Origin: Gammaproteobacteria bacterium
GTDB taxonomy: Bacteria; Pseudomonadota; Gammaproteobacteria; GCA-001735895
Reading direction: 5' to 3'
DNA length: 59,430 nt
Assembly (NCBI GenBank): GCA_024638385.1
Contig: JAHEKJ010000005.1
Location: 13,316 to 72,745 of the forward strand
Positions 41,309 to 49,685 of this stretch are shown here, in pieces. The number at the start of each line of letters is the position of its first letter. The stretch's first letter is position 1. The position numbers were made by a program, and so were the translations under genes. Under the pieces are notes generated by a model that was not told the DNA's origin, did not search any database, and saw nothing but the letters and a program-made list of their open reading frames with translations.

Positions 41309-41956
41309 ATGATAAGCATACTCCTGACCGACGATCACGCGCTCGTGCGCACCGGCATTCGCCGCGTGCTCGAGGACAGTAAACAGGTGCGAATCGTCGG
41401 CGAAGCCGACTGCGGCGAGGACGCGATCAAGCTCGCGCAGCAACTCGAGCCGGACGTCATCCTGATGGACGTCAACATGCCCGGCATCGGCGGGGTCGAG
41501 GCCTGTCGTCGCATCCTGCAGCGCAATCCCGCACAAAAAATCATCGTCCTGACGATTCACAACGAACAGACGTTTCCCAAGCGCATGCTCGAGATCGGCG
41601 CCAAGGGTTACCTGACCAAGGAGTGCGGCGTCGACGAAACGCTCGAAGCGATCCGCAGGGTCAGCGATGGCGGCGCCTACATCGCGCCGAGTATCGCCCA
41701 GCAACTCGCGCTGTCGCTGTTGCCCGGCAACGAGCACAACCCGATCGATCGCCTGTCGAGGCGCGAGTTCCAGGTCATGCTGATGATCTCGCACGGACTG
41801 ACCAACGCGGAAATCTCCGACAAGCTGTGCCTGAGCCCGAAGACGATCAGCACCTACCGCCTGCGCCTGCTGGAAAAACTCGGCGCGCAAAACGAAGTCG
41901 ACCTGGTCAAGATCGCGGTCGAGCAGGGCATGGTCGAGTTCGCGCATTCCGAGTAG
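41309..41956 (+). CDS. uvrY: GacA/UvrY-type response regulator
   Basis: A 215-residue regulator. Receiver domain (1-120) has DD at 8-9, phosphorylatable Asp54 in LMDVNMPG, and a conserved Lys in YLTKECG. The C-terminal LuxR/NarL-type HTH contains LSRREFQVMLMISHGLTNAEISDKLCLSPKTISTYRLRL. The BarA/GacS partner drives CsrB/RsmY small RNAs in relatives. Its position before uvrC is the E. coli and Pseudomonas arrangement. A TATACT box (41238-41243) upstream may be its -10. Confidence 0.92.
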   Translation: MISILLTDDHALVRTGIRRVLEDSKQVRIVGEADCGEDAIKLAQQLEPDVILMDVNMPGIGGVEACRRILQRNPAQKIIVLTIHNEQTFPKRMLEIGAKGYLTKECGVDETLEAIRRVSDGGAYIAPSIAQQLALSLLPGNEHNPIDRLSRREFQVMLMISHGLTNAEISDKLCLSPKTISTYRLRLLEKLGAQNEVDLVKIAVEQGMVEFAHSE

Positions 41957-41959
41957 TCG

Positions 41960-42571
41960 ATGAATGAGCTGCTCGAATGCCAACGCTGCCCGCGCCTGGC
42001 AGATCATCGCCAGCGGCAAAAAGCGTTGTTCCCCGGCTACCGCTGCCGGCCGGTTCCGGCGGCCGGCAATCGACGCGCGCGCCTGCTGATCGTCGGGCTT
42101 GCCCCGGGGTTGCACGGCGCCAACGCGTCCGGCATCCCGTTTTGCGGCGACGCTTCCGGCGAGTTCCTGTTCGCGGCGCTGCATCGTTTCGGCTATGCCG
42201 TGGCGCCGGCCGGCGGCAGCAGGCTGGTCGATTGCCGCATCACCAACGCGGTCAAATGTGTGCCGCCCGCCAACCGTCCGACGACGGCCGAAATCGCGAC
42301 CTGCAATGACTACCTCGCGCACGAGATCGCGCAACTGCCGCGCCGCGGCCTGCTGCTCGCGCTCGGCGGAATCGCGCATCGCGCCGTGCTGCGGGCGCTC
42401 GGGCTTCGGCCGGTGGACTTCGGCTTCGCGCATGCCGCCGAACACGCGCTGCCCGACGGGCGCCGGCTGATCGACTCGTACCACTGCAGTCGCTACAACG
42501 TCAACACCGGCCGCCTCGACCGCGCCGGATTCGACGCCGTCATCGGCCGCACCCGCGAGTTGCTGGCATGA
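41960..42571 (+). CDS. Family 5 (UDGb) uracil-DNA glycosylase
   Basis: A 203-residue Fe-S DNA repair enzyme removing uracil from DNA. ECQRCPRL holds the first cluster cysteines (7, 10). LLIVGLAPGLHGANASGIPFCGDASG matches motif A of the family, where the usual Asp is absent, and SYHCSRYNVNTGRL matches motif B. It starts 4 nt after uvrY and overlaps uvrC by 4 nt (ATGA), so it sits inside the uvrY-uvrC operon, which is not the E. coli order. Confidence 0.87.
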   Translation: MNELLECQRCPRLADHRQRQKALFPGYRCRPVPAAGNRRARLLIVGLAPGLHGANASGIPFCGDASGEFLFAALHRFGYAVAPAGGSRLVDCRITNAVKCVPPANRPTTAEIATCNDYLAHEIAQLPRRGLLLALGGIAHRAVLRALGLRPVDFGFAHAAEHALPDGRRLIDSYHCSRYNVNTGRLDRAGFDAVIGRTRELLA

Positions 42572-44397
42572 GTGACGGCGAACGTTTCGATCACGAAGCC
42601 TTCCTCGCCGCGGTCAGCAACAGGCCCGGCGTCTACCGCATGATCGACCGCGCCGGCAAGGTCATTTACGTCGGCAAAGCCAAGAATCTCAAGAAGCGTC
42701 TCGCCAGCTATTTCCGCAAGACGGGGTTGACCACGCGCCTGCTGTCGCTGGTCAACAACATCGCCCGCATCGAGGTCACCAATACCCGCACCGAAAGCGA
42801 GGCGCTGCTGCTCGAAAACGACCTGATCAAGAACCTGAATCCGCGTTACAATATCCTGTTTCGCGATGACAAGAGTTACCCCTACATCTGCCTGACCAAT
42901 CACGAGTTTCCGCGACTCAAGGTATTTCGCGGCAAGCCCGACCGGCGCAAGGGTAGCTTCTACGGCCCGTTCCCGAGCGCCGGCTCGATCCGCTATACGA
43001 TCAACCACGTGCAGCGCATGTTCAAGCTGCGCAACTGCGAAGATGCGTCGATGCAAAATCGCGCGCGGGCCTGCCTGCAGTACCAGATCAGGCGCTGCAC
43101 GGGGCCTTGCGTCGGTCACACCGACCGCGAGAGCTACGCGCGCCAGGTCGAACAGGCGCGCCTGTTCCTCGAAGGCAAGAGCGACGAGCTGATCGACCGC
43201 CAGATCGAGCTGATGGAAGCGCAGTCGGCCAACCTTCAGTTCGAGGCCGCGGCCGAGGTGCGCGACCGTATCGAGACGCTGCGCCGGGTCACCGAGAAGC
43301 AGTTCGTCACCGATTTTCGTGGCGATCTCGACATCATCGCCTGTGCGACGGCGCAGGATTACAGCTGTATCCAGCTGTTCATGATTCGCAACGGCACCTC
43401 GCTCGGCAACAAGCCATTCTACAACCGCGCCAGGCTCGATACCGACGCCGCGAGCCTGCTCGAGAGTTTCGTCATGCAGCACTACTCGAATCATCCGGCG
43501 CCGAGCGAGATCATCACCAGCCACGAACTCGACAGCGCCGACGCTCTCGCCGAAACGCTCGAGCGCCTGAACGGCTCGCGGGTGCGCGTCACGAGTCGGG
43601 TCCGCGGCAAGCGCAAGCGCGCGCTCGAGGGCGCGATCGCCAACGCCGGGCAGGCGCTCGAAAGTTATCTCCTGTCGGCCAGCCTGCTCGGCAAACGCAT
43701 GCAAAACCTGGTCGAAGTGCTGCATCTCGAGCAGGCGCCCGAACGCATCGAGTGTTTCGACGTCAGCCATACGATGGGCGAATCGACGCGCGCCTCCTGC
43801 GTCGTGTTCGGCCGTGACGGTGCGGTCAAGGGCGAATACCGCCGCTACAACATCGACGGCATCCAGGCCGGCGACGATTACGCCGCGCTGCGACAGGTGC
43901 TCGAGCGGCGTTACCGCAAGCGCCAGGACGATCCCGAACTGTTGCCGGACCTGATCCTGATCGACGGCGGCAAGGGCCAGCTCGGCGTCGCGCTCGACGT
44001 GCTCGAGGCGTTGAACCTGCCGACGGTCAAGCCGAACCTGCGCGTGTTCGGCGTGGCCAAGGGCGTCGAGCGCCGTGCCGGCTACGAACAAATCATCGAC
44101 GAGGAGAAGACTGCGCTCAACATCCCGCAAGACTCGCCGGGACTATTGTTGATCCAGCAGATTCGTGATGAGGCGCACCGCTTCGCGATCGCCGGTCATC
44201 GGATGGCGCGGGCAAAAGCGCGGCGCAAATCGCCGCTCGAGGAGATTCCGGGGATCGGCGCGCGCAAGCGGGCGCGCCTGCTCAACGCTTTTGGCGGCCT
44301 GCAGGGCGTGCAGGCGGCCGGCGTCGAGGAACTGATGCAAGTCAAGGGGATTAACCGCGAGACCGCCCAGGCGATCTATGATAATTTCCACGGTTGA
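42568..44397 (+). CDS. uvrC: Excinuclease ABC subunit C
   Basis: A 609-residue nuclease making both incisions in nucleotide excision repair (E. coli UvrC is 610). The GIY-YIG domain (13-90) has PGVYRMIDRAGKVIYVGKAKNLKKR. The UVR domain is near 205-240. The RNase H-like C-terminal nuclease has DLILIDGGKGQLG, and tandem HhH follows (EIPGIGARKRARLLNAFGG). The ATG overlaps the glycosylase stop by 4 nt. Confidence 0.97.
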   Translation: MSDGERFDHEAFLAAVSNRPGVYRMIDRAGKVIYVGKAKNLKKRLASYFRKTGLTTRLLSLVNNIARIEVTNTRTESEALLLENDLIKNLNPRYNILFRDDKSYPYICLTNHEFPRLKVFRGKPDRRKGSFYGPFPSAGSIRYTINHVQRMFKLRNCEDASMQNRARACLQYQIRRCTGPCVGHTDRESYARQVEQARLFLEGKSDELIDRQIELMEAQSANLQFEAAAEVRDRIETLRRVTEKQFVTDFRGDLDIIACATAQDYSCIQLFMIRNGTSLGNKPFYNRARLDTDAASLLESFVMQHYSNHPAPSEIITSHELDSADALAETLERLNGSRVRVTSRVRGKRKRALEGAIANAGQALESYLLSASLLGKRMQNLVEVLHLEQAPERIECFDVSHTMGESTRASCVVFGRDGAVKGEYRRYNIDGIQAGDDYAALRQVLERRYRKRQDDPELLPDLILIDGGKGQLGVALDVLEALNLPTVKPNLRVFGVAKGVERRAGYEQIIDEEKTALNIPQDSPGLLLIQQIRDEAHRFAIAGHRMARAKARRKSPLEEIPGIGARKRARLLNAFGGLQGVQAAGVEELMQVKGINRETAQAIYDNFHG

Positions 44398-44415
44398 TCG
44401 ATTCGCGGACGCCCG

Positions 44416-44976
44416 ATGCACATAACCCTTCCTACCGCCGTCACATTGTTCCGAATAGCGCTGATCCCGCTGTTCGTCGTCGTGTTTTATTTGCCCTTCG
44501 GCTGGGTCCACATCGCCGCGACGGTGATATTCACGCTCGCCGCGGTCACCGACTGGATCGACGGCTACCTCGCGCGCTCGATGGCGCTCGAATCGCGATT
44601 CGGCGCGTTTCTCGACCCGGTCGCCGACAAGCTGATGGTCGTCGTCGTCATTATCGTTCTGGTCGAGGCCCATCCCAGCATCTGGGTCGCGCTGCCGTCG
44701 ATCGTGATCGTCGCGCGCGAGATCACGATTTCGGCGCTGCGCGAGTGGATGGCCAAGCTCGGCAGCGGCACCAAGGTCGCGGTCTCGTTCGTCGGCAAGG
44801 TCAAGACCGTGATCCAGATGATCGCGCTCGGTTTCATGATTTATTCCGAGCCGTTCATCGGATTACCGATCTTCGCGATCGGCCTGACGATCTACTATAT
44901 CGCCGCGCTGATGACCCTCTACTCGATGTTCATCTATCTGCGCGCGGCCTGGCCGGAGCTGGTCGACGAGGGTTGA
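44416..44976 (+). CDS. pgsA: CDP-diacylglycerol--glycerol-3-phosphate 3-phosphatidyltransferase
   Basis: A 186-residue membrane enzyme making phosphatidylglycerol phosphate. The CDP-alcohol motif D-x2-DG-x2-AR-x8-G-x3-D-x3-D is seen as DWIDGYLARSMALESRFGAFLDPVADK. Four to five hydrophobic helices surround it. It follows uvrC by 18 nt and precedes tRNA-Gly, as in E. coli. Confidence 0.96.
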   Translation: MHITLPTAVTLFRIALIPLFVVVFYLPFGWVHIAATVIFTLAAVTDWIDGYLARSMALESRFGAFLDPVADKLMVVVVIIVLVEAHPSIWVALPSIVIVAREITISALREWMAKLGSGTKVAVSFVGKVKTVIQMIALGFMIYSEPFIGLPIFAIGLTIYYIAALMTLYSMFIYLRAAWPELVDEG

Positions 44977-44986
44977 CGAGGCTTGC

Positions 44987-45014
44987 TTGACAGGTCAAGG
45001 CGAAACGCTAGAAT
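44987..45014 (+). promoter_or_regulatory. Strong promoter for tRNA-Gly
   Basis: TTGACA (44987-44992), 16-bp spacer and TAGAAT (45009-45014), with a GC-rich discriminator before the tRNA. The start lies near 45021, 5 nt before the tRNA. Confidence 0.75.
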
Positions 45015-45025
45015 AGCGGCTCTTT

Positions 45026-45101
<76 letters not shown>

Positions 45102-45700
45102 GCTTACCCATCGGTTTTCCTGAAATTCTCCCGGAAAGCCCCGACAGATCGCAACTACGTCCTCCCCGCTTCACGCCCTGAGCGGGGTGCGCGTATCGCG
45201 CGCGTCACCTGACCCGAAGTCGCGGCATTGCCGCCGGGTCGGCGGCCTTCGCCCGGCGAAACGCGACCGCAGGCCCTGACCTCGTGGCCGTTGGCGCTTC
45301 GGCGGCACGGACCCTGGCGGACCACGGGGCCGAAGTCTGCGACGACGATTTCAAGTCCGGCACCGGTGATTTATACTTCCGCCACCGCTTTTCCGGCATT
45401 TTTGACGGCGCTATCGGTATTGACGCTTGCAGGATCGCGAGCGATGCCGGAGAATTCGCCGCCATGGGGAATTAAGTCGGGACCCGGGGGGATATTCTGG
45501 CAAGCCTTTGTGGCTGCTTTTCCGCCATCGATAACGTCGTTATCGACGCACGGCGGCTCTCGGCCTCGAGCCCGGGACCCTGCGGCGGCGAGCGTTTTGC
45601 CCGCGCGAACGTCGGTAGTTTCGGTGCGGCGAAAATCGGATCGGTTCGGATCCCGAGCGCCCGTAAGTTGACACGATTGGTTATACGGAAGGATTAGCGA
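45102..45700. other. 599-bp gap between tRNA-Gly and the antiporter operon
   Basis: I see no supported gene. It holds a hairpin CCCCGCT/AGCGGGG (45164-45187), several short frames without family character, and the 9-bp palindrome at 45528-45546. TTGACA at 45668-45673 has no good -10, so the antiporter promoter is unclear. GGAAGGA at 45687-45693 is the likely ribosome site of the first gene. It may hold decayed DNA from the insertion event. Confidence 0.5.
45528..45546. promoter_or_regulatory. Palindrome upstream of the antiporter operon
   Basis: TCGATAACG and CGTTATCGA are perfect 9-bp arms around one T. The site lies about 155 bp before the first antiporter gene and may bind a dimeric regulator. 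Confidence 0.5.
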
Positions 45701-46168
45701 ATGCGACATACGATCAGTATCTTCCTGCTCCTCGGTTTCATCTGGCTGGTGAATTCCGGCTTTTACTCGCCCTTGATCCTGTCGCTCGGGCTGCTCTCGG
45801 TCATCTTCGTCGTCTGGCTGGCGCACCAGATGGACGTCATCGACGCGGAGTCGCAGCCGATACATCTCACGGCCAGGCTGCCGGCCTACTACTGGTGGTT
45901 GGCGGTCAAGATCGTCCGCGCGAACATCGACGTGATCGTGCATATCTGGCGGCCGAAGCTGGCAATCACGCCATGCACGGCCGCGCTTCCCGCCAGCCAG
46001 CGCAGCGACATGGGCAAGGTGATCTACGCCAATTCGATCACGCTGACTCCCGGAACCGTGGCGCTGGACATCGACGGCGACCGGATCACGGTGCACTCCC
46101 TGACCGCCGAGGGCCTCGATGACTTGCGTTCCGGCGAAATGGACCGCCGCGTTACCGCGGTGGAGTAG
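45701..46168 (+). CDS. mrpE: Mrp-type Na+/H+ antiporter subunit E
   Basis: A 155-residue membrane protein with two to three N-terminal helices and a soluble C-terminus. The family motif appears as NSITLTPGTVALDIDGDRITVHSL. MrpE is needed for assembly of the multi-subunit cation/proton antiporter. First gene of an operon with order E-F-G-B-C-D-D-x-D; GGAAGGA precedes the ATG. Confidence 0.9.
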   Translation: MRHTISIFLLLGFIWLVNSGFYSPLILSLGLLSVIFVVWLAHQMDVIDAESQPIHLTARLPAYYWWLAVKIVRANIDVIVHIWRPKLAITPCTAALPASQRSDMGKVIYANSITLTPGTVALDIDGDRITVHSLTAEGLDDLRSGEMDRRVTAVE

Positions 46169-46172
46169 GCTC

Positions 46173-46445
46173 ATGATCGCTGTCATCGCAATCGCCTTGC
46201 TTTTCGTCATGATGCTGGCGCTGATTCGGGCCCAGCGGGGGCCTACGATCTACGACCGCATCCTGGCGGTCAACGTGTTCGGCACCAAGACCGTGCTGTT
46301 GATCGTCGTCGTCGGCTTTCTGTTCGGGCGTCCGGATTTCATCGATGTCGCGCTGGTGTACGCACTGATAAATTTCGTCAGCGTCATCGGCGTCCTGCGG
46401 TACTTCGAGTACACCCGGGCCAGGACCGAGAAAGAGCCGTCATGA
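46173..46445 (+). CDS. mrpF: Mrp-type antiporter subunit F
   Basis: A 90-residue protein with three transmembrane helices. LALIRAQRGPTIYDRILAVNVFGTK matches MrpF (RxxxGPxxxDRILAxNxxGT). The ATG at 46173 lies 4 nt after mrpE; the long upstream frame is shadow. It overlaps mrpG by 4 nt. Confidence 0.9.
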   Translation: MIAVIAIALLFVMMLALIRAQRGPTIYDRILAVNVFGTKTVLLIVVVGFLFGRPDFIDVALVYALINFVSVIGVLRYFEYTRARTEKEPS

Positions 46446-46765
46446 TCGGGACGCTCGCCGAAATCGTCAGCGGGATTGCGCTGGGCCTGGGAGCCTTGCT
46501 GCTGATCTCGGGGGCGGTCGGTTTGCTTCGCTTTCCCGATTTCTATACCCGCATGCACGCCGCCGGCGTGACCGATACACTGGCAACGGTCTTGACGATT
46601 CTCGGCCTGATGTTGCTTGCGGGATGGAACCTGGCACTGATCAAACTGGCGCTGATCATCGTGTTCGTGCTGTTCACCAGCCCGACGGCCGCGCACGCGC
46701 TGGCCAAGGCCGCGCAGCACGGCGGGCTGCCGCCGACCTCGGGGAGCGACTCTGAAAAAGAATGA
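46442..46765 (+). CDS. mrpG: Mrp-type antiporter subunit G
   Basis: A 107-residue protein with three transmembrane helices. GLLRFPDFYTRMHAAGVTDTLAT is the MrpG signature, followed by LFTSPTAAHALAKAA. It overlaps mrpF by 4 nt. A 99-bp gap with a CCAGG/CCTGG stem (near 46813) separates it from the B subunit gene. Confidence 0.93.
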   Translation: MIGTLAEIVSGIALGLGALLLISGAVGLLRFPDFYTRMHAAGVTDTLATVLTILGLMLLAGWNLALIKLALIIVFVLFTSPTAAHALAKAAQHGGLPPTSGSDSEKE

Positions 46766-46864
46766 ATGATATCCGGCGGTTGGTGTTGATCACCGGCGAA
46801 TAGAACTCCGCCAGGTCTCCCTGGGCATCTTGTGCCGTTACCTGGTTACAGACACTGGAGAAAG

Positions 46865-47851
46865 ATGAATATCGATCTTGCAATTGACCTCACGCTACTG
46901 GGTTTGCTGGTGGCAACGGCGCTTGGCGTCGCGCGCACCAGCGACCTGTTCGCGGCGGTCATGCTGACCGGCATCTACGGTTTGCTGTCCGCCAGTTTCT
47001 TCGTCGTGCTGGATGCGGTCGACGTGGCGTTCACCGAGGCCGCTGTCGGAGCCGGTATCGCCCCGCTGTTGATGTTCACGACGCTGGCGATGACGGGACG
47101 CTTCCAACACAGCCCGAACGTCGTGTCCTCCGCAAACCTCGCGGTGGTCGCGTCCATGGGCCTGTTGCTGATACTCGCCAGCCTCGACATGCCGGCCTTC
47201 GGCTCGCCCGATGCTCCTGCCCACCTGTACGTCGCGCCGCGCTACCTGACTCAATCGATGGCCGAAATCGGCATCCCGAACGCGGTGACCTCGGTGTTGG
47301 CGAGTTACCGGGGTTACGATACGCTCGGCGAGGTCGTGGTGATATTCACCGCCGGTATCGGCGTGATGGCGATACTGTATTCCGCGGATATCGAGGGACA
47401 ACCGGAGCGGCCGGCATCGATGCATCAGCACCGGGTCCTGCGGATCGTCGGCAAGATCCTGATCCCGCCGATTCTGATCTTCGCGCTGTACGTGCAGTTT
47501 CACGGCGAGTACGGCCCGGGCGGCGGCTTCCAGGCCGGCGTGATCTTCGCCGCGGCGCTGATTCTCTACAGCATGCTGTTCGGCGTGCAGACGGCGAAAA
47601 CGGTCATCCGTTACTCGGCAGTCAGGTTGCTCGCGGCGCTGGGCGTTTTACTGTATGGCACGACCGGCTTGCTGAGCCTGTTCGCGGGCCGGAATTTCCT
47701 CGATTACGACGCGCTGGCCGACGATCCGGTTGCGGGCCAGCACGCGGGCATCCTGTTTATCGAGCTCGGCGTCGGCATCACCGTGGCCTCGGTCATGCTG
47801 CTGTTGTACTTCGCCTTTGCCGACCGCCAGCGGCTCGGCGGGGAAGAGTGA
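46865..47851 (+). CDS. DUF4040 plus MnhB fusion subunit (MrpA C-terminus/MrpB-like)
   Basis: A 328-residue membrane protein. The first part (about 1-90) matches DUF4040, the stretch at the end of MrpA and archaeal MbhD, with GIYGLLSASFFVVLDAVDVAFTEAAVGAGI. The second part (from about 180) is MnhB/MrpB-like, with FHGEYGPGGGFQAGVIFAAALIL. A linker with GIPNAVTSVLASYRGYDTLGE matches the MbhE-like segment. There is no full-length MrpA in the cluster. The ATG at 46865 has GGAG upstream. Confidence 0.85.
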   Translation: MNIDLAIDLTLLGLLVATALGVARTSDLFAAVMLTGIYGLLSASFFVVLDAVDVAFTEAAVGAGIAPLLMFTTLAMTGRFQHSPNVVSSANLAVVASMGLLLILASLDMPAFGSPDAPAHLYVAPRYLTQSMAEIGIPNAVTSVLASYRGYDTLGEVVVIFTAGIGVMAILYSADIEGQPERPASMHQHRVLRIVGKILIPPILIFALYVQFHGEYGPGGGFQAGVIFAAALILYSMLFGVQTAKTVIRYSAVRLLAALGVLLYGTTGLLSLFAGRNFLDYDALADDPVAGQHAGILFIELGVGITVASVMLLLYFAFADRQRLGGEE

Positions 47852-48204
47852 TGGACACGATCGCTGAGCTGTTCAATTACTGGGTCGTCATCGTCCTGAT
47901 GATGATCGCGCTCTACATCATCGTCGCGCAGCACAACCTGGTCAAGAAGGTCATCGGCCTGAACATTTTCCAGACCTCCATCTTTATTTTTTACATCAGC
48001 GTCGGCAACCTCGACGGCGGAACCGCGCCGATATTGAAGGAGTCGATCAGCGAATACTCGAATCCGCTGCCGCACGTGCTGATCCTCACCGCGATCGTCG
48101 TCGGCATCGCGACGACCGCGCTGGCGCTCGCGTTGATCGTCCGCATCAAGGAAGCCTACGGCACGATCGAGGAAAACGAGATTTCGGATCGAGACCGGTC
48201 GTGA
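47851..48204 (+). CDS. mrpC: Mrp-type antiporter subunit C
   Basis: A 117-residue NuoK-like protein with three transmembrane helices. KKVIGLNIFQTSIFIFYIS and DPLPHVLILTAIVVGIATTALAL-like text (here NPLPHVLILTAIVVGIATTALAL) are diagnostic. The ATG overlaps the previous stop by one nt; a GTG 3 nt earlier is less likely. It overlaps the first D gene by 4 nt. Confidence 0.92.
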   Translation: MDTIAELFNYWVVIVLMMIALYIIVAQHNLVKKVIGLNIFQTSIFIFYISVGNLDGGTAPILKESISEYSNPLPHVLILTAIVVGIATTALALALIVRIKEAYGTIEENEISDRDRS

Positions 48205-49685
48205 TCGAACATCTTCCCATCCTGCAGGTAATCCTGCCGCTGATGGCGGCCCCGGCCTGCCTCGTCCTCGACCGGCCACGGCTGGTCTGGGGTTTCACGC
48301 TGGCGATCAGCGTGGCGACGTTTGCAATCAGCATCATGCTGCTGCAAATGGTGACTGCGAGCGGCCCTATCAGCTATGCCCTCGGCGGCTGGGACGCGCC
48401 CTGGGGAATCGAGTACCGCATCGATTTGCTGAGCGCCTATGTGCTGCTGATCGTGGCGGCGCTCAACCTGGTCGCGCTGCTGCCGGCTTATCAAAGCGTC
48501 GCGCAAGAGGTGGGCGAGCAGCGGCAGGTTTATTTCTACGCCCTTCACCTGTTGTGTTTTGCCGGGCTGCTGGGGATCGTGGCGACCGGCGACGCGTTCA
48601 ACGTTTTCGTCTTCCTCGAGATATCGTCGCTGGCGACCTACGCGCTGGTGGCCCTGGGGAATAACCGCCGCGCCTTGTGGGCCGCCTACCAATACCTGAT
48701 CATCGGCACCATCGGCGCGTCGTTTTTCCTCATCGGCATCGGGCTGTTGTATGCCGTGACCGGCACCCTCAACATGCTGGACCTGGCGGTCCGGATCGCG
48801 GAGCTGGGCGATTCCAGAGTCGTGCTCGCCGCGCTGGTTTTCATCGTGGTCGGCATTTGCATCAAGCTGGCGTTGTTTCCGCTGCACGTCTGGCTGCCCA
48901 ACGCCTACGCCTACGCGCCGTCGATCGTGACCGTGTTCGTCGCGGCGACGGCCACCAAGGTCGCCATCTATTTATTGATCCGCTTCATTTACACGGTCTT
49001 CATCGGCGGCTTCCCGGAATCGGCGCTGCCGCTGCAGATCACGTTCATCGCGCTCGGCGTGGCCGGAATTTTCATCGCTTCGCTGGTCGCCATCTACCAG
49101 ACCAACGTCAAGCGCCTGTTCGCGTATTCCAGCGTCGCGCAAATCGGCTACATCATCGTCGGCCTGGGGCTGGGCACGGCCATCGGCCTGCAGGCGTCGT
49201 TGTTACACGTGTTCAACCATGCCCTGATGAAGGGCGCGTTGTTCATGGCGCTGGCCGCGGTCATGTTCCGCATCGGCGGCGTCGAGCTGCGCGACCTGGC
49301 CGGGCTCGGCAAGCGCATGCCGTGGACCATGGCGGCGATCGTAGGCGGGGGCCTGAGCCTGATCGGCGTGCCGCTGACCGTCGGTTTCATCAGCAAGTGG
49401 TACCTCGTGCTCGGTGCCATCGAAGCCGGCATGTGGCCGCTCGCCGTGCTGCTGGTGGCGGGCTCCCTGCTGGCGGTGATCTACGTCTGGCGGATCGTCG
49501 AGACCGCCTATTTCCAGCCGGCAGCGGACGGCAGTTCGGCGAGATCCGAGGCGCCGCTCAGCTTCCTGCTGCCGCTGTGGCTGCTACTGCTGGCGAACGT
49601 CTATTTCGGCATCGACACGAGTCTGACCGTCACCCTGAGCGAGTCCACCTCGGGTTACCTGTTCGGCACCGGGGTGAATAACTGA
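48201..49685 (+). CDS. Antiporter subunit D (first of three complex I-like subunits)
   Basis: A 494-residue NuoL/M/N-type proton-channel protein with about 14 helices. Conserved charged residues are visible in IKLALFPLHVWLPNAYAYAPS, ATATKVAIYL and HVFNHALMKGALFM. It begins with GTG at 48201, overlapping mrpC by 4 nt. Closest in order to MrpD or archaeal MbhH. Confidence 0.9.
   Translation: MIEHLPILQVILPLMAAPACLVLDRPRLVWGFTLAISVATFAISIMLLQMVTASGPISYALGGWDAPWGIEYRIDLLSAYVLLIVAALNLVALLPAYQSVAQEVGEQRQVYFYALHLLCFAGLLGIVATGDAFNVFVFLEISSLATYALVALGNNRRALWAAYQYLIIGTIGASFFLIGIGLLYAVTGTLNMLDLAVRIAELGDSRVVLAALVFIVVGICIKLALFPLHVWLPNAYAYAPSIVTVFVAATATKVAIYLLIRFIYTVFIGGFPESALPLQITFIALGVAGIFIASLVAIYQTNVKRLFAYSSVAQIGYIIVGLGLGTAIGLQASLLHVFNHALMKGALFMALAAVMFRIGGVELRDLAGLGKRMPWTMAAIVGGGLSLIGVPLTVGFISKWYLVLGAIEAGMWPLAVLLVAGSLLAVIYVWRIVETAYFQPAADGSSARSEAPLSFLLPLWLLLLANVYFGIDTSLTVTLSESTSGYLFGTGVNN

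Noticed and set aside
45205..45671. Small frames on both strands in the gap after tRNA-Gly
   Set aside because: None has a ribosome site, hydrophobic segment or family motif; composition looks like noncoding GC-rich DNA.
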